Part shown: one piece after another, positions 35,075 through 47,143 of the stretch | How positions within the stretch are numbered: position 1 is the first letter of the stretch | How the letters are laid out: every line of letters begins with the position of its first letter | DNA from: Aspergillus flavus | Lineage: Eukaryota > Ascomycota > Eurotiomycetes > Eurotiales > Aspergillaceae | Direction: 5' to 3' | Length of the DNA: 64,000 bases | Assembly (NCBI RefSeq): GCF_009017415.1 | Contig: NC_092404.1 | Span: 186,001 to 250,000, forward strand | The notes under the pieces: generated by a model | Database searches by the model: none | Told to the model about the DNA's origin: nothing | Seen by the model: the letters and a program-made list of their open reading frames with translations, nothing else | Program-made: the position numbers and the translations under genes

Positions 35075-36712
35075 TCATAGTTGGGCACGATCGGAACTAC
35101 TATCAAAGGTCTTCCGTCCTCGAGCCCAGGTTTGCTGTACCTTTCCTTTGAGTAAATTCTCTGCCTTCCAGTCCATATCCAGTACCACAAAATCTGCGCT
35201 CAACCCAGCCTTCAAGGATCCCGTCCACGAATCTGCCCAACGTGAATAGGCCGCACCAGTTGTCGCGGCAGTAACAGCAGCAGCGAGAGGCAATCCAAAG
35301 TGAGAGTTGACCGTTTCCGTACATTCAGGTTCAATGGCCGATCTGCGTGTTGTAGCATTGTACAGATTTGGTAGGGCGGGATGGGATGCAGTAGGTGAAT
35401 CCGTACCGAATGCCACTGGAGCACCACCCTCAAGGAATTCACGGTAGGCAAATGCACGGGCACACCGGTGCTCCCCAATGAGTTCCGGCCAGGCGCGGAA
35501 CAGAGCAGGGTCCGAATGTACTGGCTGAACAGATGCCGTAATTCCAAGTTGACCCAGGCGTTTCGCATCCTCGGGAGACGTGAGCTCGAGATGTTCAATG
35601 CGATGACGACGGCCAGGCTGTGCTAGAGATAGGGCATCGATCGCATTCTTGACGGCCTTGTCGCCAATGGCGTGAATAGCGATCTGCAGTCCAGCCGCAT
35701 CTGCCTTCTTCACAACAGCCTGCAGAAAGTCCTCAGGCCAGATCGGATCCACCGGATTCTCGCATCCCTGATACGGATCGGTCAGGGCTGCAGTACAGCC
35801 ATCAACCACACCATCGCACATCAGTTTGATGCCTACGATACAGAAGGTCGGGGATGTCGCTGGATCATATTCCCGATGGAGAGCAATCGCCCGGTCGACC
35901 TCACCGAGTACCACGTCCAGGTCATCATTCGGTGGAATCACCCAGTGTGCCGCAATATGGAACGGAAACTTCTCCCCATGTCGCTGCCGCCACGCCTTCA
36001 ACACATCCCATTCAATATCGTCCATACCCATATCAATCATCCCCGAGTATCCAGCCGCAGTATACGCTGCCATCGCATCATCCAGAGCATCCAACTTAGC
36101 CTCCAACGGGGTAGCCCTGACCAGAAACTGGGGCACGATACCCAAGTGAGCCATCTCACTCAACAAACCCGACGGCTTCCCATTCTCGTCACGATGAATC
36201 GTTCCACCGGGTGGATCAGCCATCGTGGCAACCCCTAACTCCTCCAACGCAGCAGTATTACACCACCCGGAATGCATATCATTCGCATGGATATAGATCG
36301 GCCGCGGATCCAGATCATCCAACATACTTGCCAGCGCTTCTCCCCCGGTCGTCGACTGAACCCAGCTTTTGCACATAATCCGGGGCTCCTTTGGATGAGC
36401 CTCCGCAAAGGACTTGATAGCTTGTCGAATCTCCTCCAACGATTTGCATGTCAGAAGGCTCAGCTTGCGACGTGACAGCGCGAAGTGCACAATATGCATA
36501 TGGCTATCGATGAAACTTGGGACCACGATCTTGTTTTGTAGGTCCACTTCGCGGGCACCGGAGTCTTTAGCTTGTTGGATAGCGTCGTGGTTCGGGGATC
36601 CGACATATTCGATGCGGTCCCCGTTGATTATCATGGTTTGTTGGAATTCATATCCGTCTGAGCTGGTGCTCGGTGTGAAGATGCGGCCGTTGGTGAGGAT
36701 TGTGGACGCCAT
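35075..36712 (-). CDS. YtcJ-type metal-dependent amidohydrolase
   Basis: The single-exon gene encodes 545 residues from the ATG at 36712. The frame is open 66 codons further up, but that stretch is not family-like; MASTILTNGRIFTP is a normal amidohydrolase start. Metal-site motifs are SFIDSHMHIVHF, IAIHAIGDKAV, RHRIEHLEL and AFGTDSP, and the C-terminal composite beta-sandwich ends LKAGLSADFVVLD. This matches the Amidohydro_3/YtcJ family, which deacetylates or hydrolyses cyclic amides and N-acyl compounds. The natural substrate is unknown. It is cytoplasmic by sequence. Confidence 0.9.
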   Translation of the reverse strand: MASTILTNGRIFTPSTSSDGYEFQQTMIINGDRIEYVGSPNHDAIQQAKDSGAREVDLQNKIVVPSFIDSHMHIVHFALSRRKLSLLTCKSLEEIRQAIKSFAEAHPKEPRIMCKSWVQSTTGGEALASMLDDLDPRPIYIHANDMHSGWCNTAALEELGVATMADPPGGTIHRDENGKPSGLLSEMAHLGIVPQFLVRATPLEAKLDALDDAMAAYTAAGYSGMIDMGMDDIEWDVLKAWRQRHGEKFPFHIAAHWVIPPNDDLDVVLGEVDRAIALHREYDPATSPTFCIVGIKLMCDGVVDGCTAALTDPYQGCENPVDPIWPEDFLQAVVKKADAAGLQIAIHAIGDKAVKNAIDALSLAQPGRRHRIEHLELTSPEDAKRLGQLGITASVQPVHSDPALFRAWPELIGEHRCARAFAYREFLEGGAPVAFGTDSPTASHPALPNLYNATTRRSAIEPECTETVNSHFGLPLAAAVTAATTGAAYSRWADSWTGSLKAGLSADFVVLDMDWKAENLLKGKVQQTWARGRKTFDSSSDRAQL

Positions 36713-37206
36713 GCTGGTCTTGTGCTTATGTATTATAGACCAATTGTAATACTTATATCTGGTGAATAAGGTGGTGCCTCGCATGAAGCTGATATACAGA
36801 GGGAGGAATGGCGATTTATATGCCTTGCCAGCGTCGCATCTCGAGAATGAGGATGGAGGTAGTGCTGCGCAAAGTGACGCCATTGGTCGAAGTGGCCGAG
36901 GTTTCCCCACATCCAGATCGCCTTGGCAGATGATATTCGAGATGCCTTGTGGAGTAGGAATGGGGGTGGATATACATTGGAAAAGGTATCTATATGCGAC
37001 AGACGAGGAATGGAAGTCTCATGCGAGGGAAATACGGAGTAGTGCTCTAGCTCAACTTTATGAAACTCCCTTCTATTCTCATTCTATGTCTCTACTACTC
37101 ATCATCCTCTAAATAGACTCGACAAACAGACGGCGATTACCATCACATATCCACGATCCCACTCCTCAAGAACATCATGTACACTGCTTGAACCCGATAC
37201 ACAAAC
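36713..37206. other. Intergenic region
   Basis: About 0.5 kb between two minus-strand genes. It should hold the amidohydrolase promoter and the 3' end of the MFS gene. Confidence 0.4.
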
Positions 37207-39306
37207 TTAACCTGCAGCGACCGCACTCAAGTAATAGTCGGCGGTGCTGCTACGCGCCTTCCGACCCCAAATCATCATGGGAATGATAAAGACCATAGTG
37301 CCAAAGCACAAGCATCCAGTGCTGATGAACATATTCTGGACACCAAGCCCGGTCATCCACGGATTAATAGCGAACGATATACCTGTCGAGACTACGTTGC
37401 GGATGAATGTAATGACGACGAGCCCTTCAGCGACAAGCTGGGAAATAATCAGCGACCACGACGTTGCAAAATCAGTGAAATGGAGAGAAAGGAGCCATAC
37501 CTCACGATAGGAATCTCCGTAGTACGGGAGAATAATAGACGTTACGGATCCGATTCCAAAGCCGACAAAGGAGGATCCAATACACGGGACAATCCATGGT
37601 TGTTCCTAGAAAGTCATTTTGTTAGCGACGGCTGCTGATTCCCGCTCGGGACGTAGTGAGAACGTACATTGGCAATGCTAATACCATAAAGGAAGAGACC
37701 TAGAGGACAGACTATTAGTGGCGCAAGAAGCATGTGCAGTCTGAGCTCCGGGTCATAGATTCCAGCTCGGCGCCGGGCCATGTACACGACATAGTAATCA
37801 TTTAGAGGACCCCCATATATGGCCCCGACGACTGCACCGATGAATGGTGCAATATTAATGTTGCCCACCCCCACCGATGAGAAGTTGTACGGGGGTGCCG
37901 CAAATAGGATAGGCTGTGTTGTGGCCAAAATGGCCACCCAGCACATCATGAGAGAATATTCGATGCCAACAAAGGCCACTGCTGGAATGCGAAAGAAAAG
38001 GAGAAATGGTGTCCACATATGCCGCCAGTACGTTTTGAAGCTGATACCGTCGGTGGGCTCAAATGCAGTCATTCTTTCCAAATACCTCTTCCGTGGTGGG
38101 ATAGGCTCCTCCACAGGCCTGGGTGGGATTGTGTCACGAGGGAGCGGTATCGCCTTTTCCTTGTCGAATTTGGAAGTTGTAGGCTGCTTCTCCTCGGATC
38201 CCAGTGCGGCTGGGGGATCTTGACCGATATAACAGTTCCCTGCAGGCCTTCCATATCTGGTTTCTTCGTACGCGAAGATTATCAAGAGTAGTACCACTGC
38301 GTTGAGAATGGCACACCACCACCATACCCATCGCCATCCCTGACTACTGATGATGTATCCGGCCGGAATGAGACTAAGATATGTCTAGAAGCAGCGATTG
38401 TCAGTTTCAGAAGTGATATGGTTCGAATAGATAGAGCCTTACGCCAACGACCACCATTGTGGTATAGATACCATTCATTGTTGCACGCTGGTGGACGAAA
38501 AAAAGATCCACGATCTGTTATTCGTACAACATAAGCTCGGCACCAGAGATGTGTTGTCCAACAAACTGTACTTACAGTCATCTGAATAATAGTATCGTTG
38601 ACTGAGCCTGCGAGTCCCGCTATCGTCTGTAGGACGATATACTGGGTTCGGGTCTGGAACGTCGCTTGACCCACATTCGCCAGCACCATTATCAACGAAG
38701 CGAAGAGATATACAGGTTTCCGCCCGATTAGGTCGGCCGCAGGGATGAAAAAGATGCACCCGAGTGCCATGCCGGCCAATCCAGCCGCATAGCTGTCAGT
38801 GAGATACCCGTCTCCATAACCGAGCTCCTCTCCCAGGGAAGGCCAGGTCACTGTTCCGACGTCCAGACTAGTCGTGTGTCAGTAGCCTGTGAGGACATGA
38901 AGTACGAAATAGATTCATACGTTGCAAAAACCATCAGGGTGAACAGGCAAGCAATAGAGAAGTTGATAGCCTTCTGGTATGTGGGCCAGTTCTATCCAGC
39001 AATTCTCGTCAGCTTTTATTCGGACAGGCTGAGCTGGGCCATCAATGGATATATTTCACACGTGCAAAACCTACCAATGGTTCATTGGGATCGTTCGATG
39101 GTTGGGGCTGAAGAATAACATGGCCGTCGGCATCTTGTTCGACTCCGTCCAAATCTATGCGTCCTTGAGGCCGTCATTGTTAGTCTCGGTGTGTGAAGTT
39201 TGCTATAGAAAGATGCAGGATATCTACCTTCTCCCAAATAAACCGTCCCAGGTGGCGTCCGCGGCCTTTCCAGATTATCTCGCCGTGTTTCGGATGACTC
39301 GGTCAT
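37207..39306 (-). CDS. MFS transporter (DHA1/Hol1-like)
   Basis: Eight exons: 39306-39228, 39163-39075, 38991-38921, 38867-38576, 38514-38443, 38384-37668, 37605-37501 and 37437-37207, all in frame, give 551 residues. The N-terminal tail holds GTVYLGEGRIDLDGV and ends SNDPNEPLNWPTYQKAINF, a hallmark of fungal Hol1-like MFS proteins. Twelve helices follow, with DLIGRKPVYL in loop 2-3 and a long charged central loop of about 75 residues (Pro/Lys/Glu-rich) between helices 6 and 7. Such proteins export drugs or move cations and polyamines. It is head-to-head with a Zn2Cys6 regulator, which may control it. Confidence 0.9.
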
Positions 39307-40457
39307 CGAGGCTCGCAATCACCAAGATTTCAATAGTTTCAAAGATGAACGATGAAAGGGAATATCAATGTTGAGACTGTAAAGCCAGTTATCCAAGAGA
39401 TGGGATTCTTTGACAACATTCGCCGTGGCAGTATCTATTTCTACAGGATTGTTCCGTAAAAAGGGGAGTTGATAGCAAGCAGACAATACGCGAGCCAGCT
39501 GTGATATATACAATCCATTATCTGTTGTACGGGAGGGGAGGGACGACGGCTATGATTCATGAGTAATGCAATATCCGAATCCAGACTTTCGTATAGAGAA
39601 TCTAGTAAGTAACAAGCCTTCATCAAAGGAAGACGTGTGGAAGCGAAGAAAAGGATAGGCTGGGGAGAGTTTGATATCCACTCCATTACCCGATGTGGCG
39701 AGAACCGCGCAAATTGATGCCATTGGCCCATTCTGTCCCAAATATGGGACCTCTCGGTCAGATGGACCAATGAGATGGCCCCCGAGATGGCCCGTCTTCG
39801 CGGTGGAGGCAAAACGATTGAACGATGGTTGAGTCCTGAACGAACCTCCTGGCCTTGTCGCTCTCCATTGACCGGCCAGTTCACCTTGTTAACAGGCTTG
39901 AAACGTGCCCTATTGTACAGATCCCTGACTTGGAACCCCGCAAAAACTCTTCTACGGTATGCGTAACCCCACAACCTAAGATTTCCCCACACTAGAGATA
40001 ACCACTCGACGATAGTGTGTCATTGAATCAGAATGCTGACGCCTTATCAGATAGTGGATAAGCGACGGCAGCACTTGACGTTGTTCGCTGGGGTACTGAT
40101 ATCAGGGTCAAACCCTTGCCGCCACAGCGTTCTCAGCAGTGTGAATTAGTGCTGCTGCTACCCGTGACCAGGCGGCCATAGGATACACATTCCCCATTTG
40201 GTCAAGTGTTAAAAATAGTTATCCTGTTGACCAGGGCTTTATCGGCAGTAGGATTGCCAAGTAGATTCTGAGTCCTCTTGGCTGTCGCAGGAGGTATCTA
40301 GCCTGTTGTAACCACGAACGCCAGGGCATTGTGCGTCTATTAGGGAACGACTTCCACATACATCGTATGCATGTATAGACCCTAACACAACTGGAATGGC
40401 ACCTTGGCGGAAGAGCTGTCTCTACTAGACTCGGGATTTGGTTCAAGTCCGTCGGAA
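39307..40457. promoter_or_regulatory. Divergent promoter region, MFS and regulator
   Basis: The 1.15-kb gap separates the MFS start (minus) from the regulator start (plus). Frames at 39441-39992 have no domain match or splice context. The region should hold both promoters. Confidence 0.4.
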
Positions 40458-42175
40458 ATGACACCCCAAACAAAAAGCTACCGTCCACCTCGTCGACGAC
40501 CGGCGCATTTGCGGACGAAGACTGGCTGTCTCACATGTGGGTCACCCCACTTGGCATACCCTGCTGGAAGTGTCAATCATTCGACTAACGAACCTTTACA
40601 GGCAGGAAGAGGAAGAAGAAGTGTGATGAGACTCCCGGGACATGCTCTAATTGTGCCCGAAGGTGGCTTTCCTGTGAATGGCCTGCGAACCTACGTGTGA
40701 ATCAGAAACATACCGGTCCTGAACAACTGTCGCACAGCAAAACCCATTCAGAAAGATCTCCTCAGCTTCTCATCAATGAATGGCATGCTACCCAGTATGC
40801 ATTTGTGGCAGACTATGCAGCTAGCGCTTCTCCCTCCTGGGATACCGAAGGAGGAAGCGAGGTGCTTCCTTCTCCCATGGAGTCTAATACACCAAGCAGT
40901 CAAGATGACTTCATGATGGCTCTTTCCAGCAGTCCTTCATCTAGTCTCAACTATATCTCCCCATCGATCTGTCTATCACCCGCCATAACCCCTGCCAGCG
41001 CGCCTTTATTTAACTTCCTAAGGGCTGTCTTTCTGCCTCAATTAATCCGACCAATGGCCCATGATAGGGTCATCAAATCTGCCGCCGACGAGTCATTGAT
41101 ACTGGCATTACATACTCCCTTCTACATGCATGCCCTTCTCGCGTGCTGTGGTGCAGAAATACCGGTGGACGACATGTGTTCGCAGGTACATTTCCAGAAG
41201 CTTGCCCGCATGCATTACGTTAAAGCTATTGCGGGACTACGTGAAAGTCTCGACAGCGGCATATTGGATGCTGAGAATACAGCAATCATTCGAACATCAC
41301 TTATGCTGTGTATCTATGAGGTGAGTTCATATATCGAGAGTTTACCGGACATTACTAACCACTGGTACTAGAGATCAAAGCCACGCCTCTCAAGGGGCGT
41401 GGATGCCCACATACTTGGCCTTGCACAGCTAATTCAGCTGCGCTTTCGACATAACCAAACAACAACTGAATTTCAATCAGAATCGGAGACCAACACGGCT
41501 CGTGTAATACTAGAAGCTTTCATATTCCATGCGACCACATGTATTCCGTTTCAACAAACGACGAAGCAACCCGAGCCTGTCGAAGCCGCCCTTTCACTAG
41601 CAGAGACCAGACTCCAAGAAATGTACAGATGGAAGGTACCGGTCCATCCCGAGTCACCTGTGCTCGGAGCACCGCCGAAGCTGTTCGTATATGCCCGTGA
41701 GATCGCCTTAATGCATGAGCGATCCTCTGTTGAGGGTATTGATATCGCAAGATGCTACGAGTTGCAACAAATGCTGAGCCATTTCAATGAATGTGGGTTT
41801 GAAGAGTCAGCTCATTCGTCCGAGTACGATCGGTTGGCCAGAACTACCTATACACCTCTTCTGTTAGGCCCGAGACTATACATTGTTGTTTCCAAGATAC
41901 TTCTAGAGCATATGATCAACAACAACTCGACCACTACCGACACCTCCCTTCAAGAGTTAGTTTGTGAAGGTATCCGGTTGGTCAGCAAACTTGACCCGTC
42001 GACAGATTATTATGCCGAGTACTATTGTTGGCCAATGGTAGTCCTGGGAACCTTTACAACTGACAGTGCACACCGAAAATGTCTCTTGTCCCAAGCTATG
42101 GCCTTTTGGAAGGCGACAAGGAACGGGACAATGAGACGGTTGGTGGATATGCTGACGACCTTACGGCAGATATGA
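40458..42175 (+). CDS. Zn2Cys6 transcription factor
   Basis: Three exons, 40458-40536, 40602-41320 and 41372-42175 (introns 65 and 51 nt), give 533 residues. The DNA-binding domain runs TGCLTCRKRKKKCDE to CSNCARRWLSC, pattern C-x2-C-x6-C-x6-C-x2-C-x6-C; intron 1 splits the codon of the second cysteine. A Ser/Pro-rich linker follows, then the fungal_trans_2-type helical domain (HTPFYMHALLACCGAEI, ILDAENTAIIRTSLMLCIYE). The ATG at 40458 is the first in frame. It lies divergently beside the MFS gene at 39306, so local regulation is a reasonable guess. Confidence 0.9.
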
Positions 42176-42737
42176 GACTATACGTGAATGAACAAATACC
42201 TGTGTACCTATTATAACTTGTTACTGTTAGATTAACCTATCACTTGATTATACATACGTTCAGAGAACAGAACTTTAGCTGGATCTGGACATCCTTTATG
42301 ACATGAAACACGAAAATGCGTAATCCCTATTTGCACCTTATATCTGATAGTTGTATATGGTAGCTTCTATATTATCCTTGTGACAATTAAATGTATTGGC
42401 CTGAGTGAGAGTATGAGCTCCTCTACAAAGCTTGGCTGACTCAGGCAACCACGTAAAGGACGCTGACATATTAATCCGATAGGCACCCGTCAATCAGCCT
42501 CGCCAAGCATATATTTAGTTACCACGGGAGGAGCTGAGATTATATTTGGGGGCCACTCACAGTGTCAGCACGGTATGTGCGATGCGACCTGGTATCGACC
42601 TGTTGTCAGAGTCGATGGTCTTGCGGACGCGTTCTTTTAACCTGTCCTTAAGGGTTCTAACATCTACCCAGGGAGTAGTTACCCCTTGAACGAGATCCAA
42701 ATATGTGTTAAGATCACCAATTTATTAGTTCAGCAAA
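42176..42737. other. Intergenic region
   Basis: An A+T-rich gap of 0.56 kb that should contain the promoter of the NACHT gene. Nothing else was recognised. Confidence 0.4.
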
Positions 42738-44808
42738 ATGATTCTCGACCCGGTCCCCTCACTCCGTCTTTGCGAAAACATCCTACATCTCCTTGACTTG
42801 AGCTGTCGGCTATTGACCCCAGGTCGAGATTTAGACCTACTCGGGGAAGATATCAATCTTAATGAAGTCTACGACACACTCCTACGGCTGAGCGGCGGCC
42901 TCGCAAGTAGGCTCACCATGTATTGGTCGACTAATTTATTGTCCATCGATGGATCGCTATCATACGGTGACTTGGAGCTCCAAAACCTGGCGCCGTGTTG
43001 CCAGGGCCTTTGTGCACAGCTACTTGTCGCGGCACGCCAGCTAGGACTTCATGATGGCTCTTCAAGACCGTTCAGGTCTTTCCATGAGGGATTGCAAGCG
43101 GTCTGGACCAAGAGGCAAATTGAAGCTCTCGAGGAAGGATTACTGGCATGCAGATGGCACGCGATGCGAGTTCTCACAATTATTCTCAGGTAAATTGTAA
43201 GGTGCTATAATCTAAATAATCTGACTAATCGCAGTTATTAGAGATGGGCAATCTAGCGTCTCTCATGAGATACGAAGCCTAAAGAATCAAAATCGACAAA
43301 TAGATATGAGCCCAACACGATGGCTTACGTGTGTCATATACACCATCAGCGACATAAAACATAAAGCGAACGAGTTTTACTTCGGCGATGAGATACCTGG
43401 CGTGATCTGTGGCCACAACCGGGAACAGATCCATTCTATGGCCCGTAGAATGGCGCATGCCGTGCAAAAAGCGTCAAAGGTCGCTTTTGTACAAAGATTC
43501 CTCAAGACACTACACTTTCGAAAGATCAGGGATCGGCATGCGAGAATCGCCAGAGCGCATGAAAAGACCTTCACTTGGGTCTTTGGAACAAAGGCAAACG
43601 AGACAGCCCATACTTCGCATAGCCCAACACTCCTCAATTGGCTGCGGGGACAAAATGGCAGCATATATTGGGTAGCTGGTAAACCAGCGTCAGGAAAGTC
43701 AACCTTCATGAAATATCTACTCGCCCGCCCGCAGACGCAGGAAAACCTCAAATTATGGGCTGGTAACGCGAAGCTGGTGATTGCCAGTCACTTCTTTTGG
43801 GGTGCAGGAACCGACATGCAAAAGTCTAAGCAGGGCTTGCTCCAGTCTCTCCTCTACAGTATGTTCTCACACAGCCCAGACCTATTTATCATGGCATGTC
43901 AGCGAAGGTGGAAAGCGACCATGCTTGATGAACAAGACGACAGCATATGGTCTGTTGAAGACTTGTTAGAGGCATTCAAAACTCTGACTAGCCAGACCGA
44001 ATTCCCAACGAAATTTTGCTTATTTATAGACGGTCTGGATGAATGCACAGAAGATCATTCCGAGTTGATCAAACTGTTGAACTCTCTAGTTCAATCAAAT
44101 TTCAAGATTTGTCTCTCCAGTCGGCGATGGAAAGTCTTTGAAGATGCCTATGGAGAACCGGAGGACCGAAGATTATACTTGGAACAGAACAACCGAGAAG
44201 ATATCCACAGTTATGTTCAGAGTGAACTAGAACAACATCCAGCCTGGGGACCACTTGTTGAAATCAATCCACGGACTAGTGGTATTGTCGCTGAAATTAC
44301 CGATCGGTCCCAGGGTGTCTTTCTCTGGGCGGTTCTGGTGGTGCGCTACTTCCATGAATGGTTGACGCACGGCGACACGATGTTCTTCTTGGAACAGAAG
44401 CTTAGAAACTTTCCTGTCGACCTTGAGCTGCTCTTCAAGTCCATGCTTGAATCATTACACCCGATGTATACTTCCTATGTGAAGCGCATATTCAAGCTTG
44501 CGTTAACTGCTCCTGAGCCCCTACCCGTGATGGCGTATGCCTCACTAGAAAGAGGTCTCAAAGATGAAAGCAATGTCCATCCACAGGGGAACAAACCTCT
44601 CAGTTACAGAGACCAATTACTACGAATTGGCCAGCTCGACAGACAACTCCAACACATGGGCAAAGGACTACTGGAAGTGTATCGTCAACATAATGAGCAG
44701 GATGCCCTGCGCTACCGGGTGGACTTCTTACATCGAACTGTCCGAGACTTCTTTTCAAGAAATGAAATATTGCAAGGCACAGATGGAGTCAGTCAAAGTA
44801 TGGTGTAG
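42738..44808 (+). CDS. NACHT-type STAND NTPase (vegetative-incompatibility-like)
   Basis: Two exons, 42738-43189 and 43242-44808, with a 52-nt intron, give 672 residues. An N-terminal helical domain (LRLCENILHLLDLSCRLL) resembles the death-fold/HeLo-like signalling domains of fungal STAND proteins. The linker RIARAHEKTFTWVFG precedes the NACHT domain: Walker A GKPASGKST at about residues 297-305 and Walker B CLFIDGLDE near 410-418. The winged-helix region and FLHRTVRDFF motif (DUF7791-like) are close to the end. It then stops, whereas relatives usually run on for several hundred residues, and no repeat sensor domain is present. Such proteins act in self/non-self recognition and regulated cell death. 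Confidence 0.85.
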
Positions 44809-46832
44809 AATATATGGATGCCTTTTATTATATCGCTGTCTGCAGCCTTTATATGAGACAGCACATCACGCACCATTGCCTGTCGTTCTCGTCAATACTA
44901 TTCTTTTGATTGGCATGATCATGCGATGCCTTCACATCTTACGCAACCAAAACTTCCAGGTGCCCAAGAAAGCCTGTGGGGCAGCACATTGTTCAACGTT
45001 TACGCTTCAAGAATCTTTCCGCATCTTCCGCGCTTTAGCTCTTTGATAGTCTGCCGCTCGGTGCGAGGTCTAAACAGTGCTACACGTTCCTGGAGGGAAT
45101 GTGGATCATTTGGCACAGCTCTGGCAAGAAATCCCACCTTATGTCACCGGAGAGGGGATTGGTAGTTAGCTAGATATCTTGAACAGATCAAGACAAATAG
45201 GTACAATTAACATGTCTAAATCAAGATATCTTCTCGAAGAGAGTTCTCCCCTATCAGGGCAGCGCTTGTTTGCAGCTATTAGAAATATAGTGGGTGAAAG
45301 GAATAGGAAAGTGTGAGAAGGAAACGGGTTGAGGGAATTGCTAGCTCTAGGCCAAACATGGCTTAATTTAATGGCGTTACTAATGTCTTGAATGTAGGTA
45401 GTGGAACGAGAAGGAGGAGTCCTTATCTCGGGTGGATCAACCCTCAAGCTACTCAAAAGGGATACGGTGGGTAGTTGAATAGCCTGGTAAATTTAAACCC
45501 GGACGTCCGAGGTTACTCGCCCTATCTTGTATCTATGTACATCCGTTACTTCATGCGGCGTCTCCAATCAATATTAAGGTACTGTAGTCAAAAGGGGGTT
45601 AAATCCAGGCGTTCGGTGCTGTTCGATTTGGTGTCTCTGGTTGTAGATGGTTGATTCATGGGCAACAACTATTGAAGGGCACGACACATAGCTAAGAAGA
45701 TCGCACTTCCCTAGGTCCTTTGCATTGCCTAGTACTAATTCTTGAGACCAGTTGATTCTAGAACCGTTTTCGTAGCCTCAAGGGTGATCGTCACCCCACT
45801 GTGGGTTTCTCCTGAGCAGGTTTACGGAGTACACATTCTGCACCCTGCTCGTGGGCTCCGTATGTTCCGATGAATTACTCCGTCTAGACAAATGTGATTT
45901 AATGTAATCTTCAGTCGAATTATCGTCCAACTGTCGTCACAGGTGCAATATTGGGTTGGCCATCCATATCGCGACTGGCGTTATGGTGTACCGGCCAAGG
46001 CAACATCAAATGCCCCCTAGTTCAACTCCAACCCCAGACTATAGTTGGCCGACACAAACTAGTGCACGACCATACGCTCTAGTAAACATGCTAATCATAA
46101 GCCAGGGAGTAAACATGATCACCCTACTGTTCACGGAGGGAAGGGAACCATCAGGGGTAAGTTCGCGATCTGCATCCGCCAAGAGCCTCCGAGAATATCC
46201 TTACCATGTTTGCACAAATAGCGCCAATCAGATAGACTAAGGCTCAACGACGCCCACAACTTCTCCACGTTCTCACTCGGGTCTAACTCGCCTTGTCTGC
46301 AAAGCCGATTGCGCGGATTCCCGTAGATGTCCGAAGGGGTAGAGAGCACACCGCTACCGTCCTTCCTGTCTGCCATTGCTTGGTGAATATGCACCATGTT
46401 TTGCACTCATTGTGCCTAGTACATAGTTTATAGGGCATTTAATTTCTAGATGAGTCGGTGCGAGATTGATGAAACAACAGAGAAGTATTTTGTTGCCTAT
46501 GTTAACCACAGATCCATTCATCCACAATGCCTCACACGCCGGATTGAGTTACAGCCCTGAAAATCATACCAATGGTTCAGGTACTATTGGCGTCGCACGT
46601 ACGGAGTACGTAGCACACACCCACAACGGTGGAGTACCGAGATGAACTTACCGAGTATATATAGAAACAGCTGTTATATAATCGAGTGTCTTGAAAGACA
46701 TATAAAGACCCCAAGGAACTCCATTGAATCTTTCTCATCAGTTCACACAACCTCAAAACAAGACAGACAAACAATCCACCTGGCATCCTACAACCACTTT
46801 CTCTTAACTCCTCAAATCCAAACATCATCAAA
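44809..46832. other. 2-kb intergenic region
   Basis: Just after the NACHT stop an overlapping frame runs to 45046 (160 codons from 44564); its last part may be the decayed or shifted C-terminal extension of that gene. The rest to 46.6 kb shows no recognised gene. The end contains the promoter and CT-rich leader of the small secreted protein. Confidence 0.4.
46656..46663 (+). promoter_or_regulatory. TATA box of the small secreted protein gene
   Basis: TATATATA lies about 170 nt upstream of the ATG and is followed by a C/A-rich leader ending in ATCATCAAAATG, a strong fungal start context. Confidence 0.5.
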
Positions 46833-47143
46833 ATGCGTTTCTCCTTCCTCGCCGCTCTCACCCTTATCAGCGCTGCTATTGCCGCTCCCCAGCAGGCTGG
46901 CAACGACGCTGCCCAGAACACGGTATGTCAAGAGTGTAATCTTATTATGGAACAGTGTACTGACAATGTAATAGCTTGCCATTGGCGCCCCCTGCAAAAA
47001 GGACGGTAGCATGGGAATCTGTGATGGTGGATTCTGCTTGGTAAGTTTTCAGTCCCTACTTAACTTGATCCACCAGCGACTAATGCAAGATACAGCAAGA
47101 TGAGAAGGCCGACCAGGGCGTCTGCCAGCAGGCCCAGAACTAA
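46833..47143 (+). CDS. Small secreted cysteine-containing protein, 67 residues
   Basis: Three short exons, 46833-46922, 46975-47040 and 47096-47143 (introns 52 and 55 nt), all phase 0, give 67 residues. Residues 1-18 are a clear signal peptide (MRFSFLAALTLISAAIAA). The mature part is about 49 residues, Gln-rich at first, then GAPCKKDGSMGICDGGFC and one more Cys near the end, so four cysteines and possibly two disulfides. The strong TATA box, good start context and compact introns suggest a highly expressed gene. No known domain was recognised; small secreted cysteine-rich proteins serve as effectors, antimicrobial peptides or wall components. Confidence 0.8.

Noticed and set aside
40440..40456. 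GGTTCAAGTCC-like tRNA B-box
   Set aside because: No matching A box or cloverleaf could be formed around it; it lies just before the start of the regulator gene.
44564..45046. 160-codon frame overlapping the NACHT gene end
   Set aside because: Most of it overlaps the NACHT coding sequence in another frame; the downstream part may be a relic but is not a supported gene.
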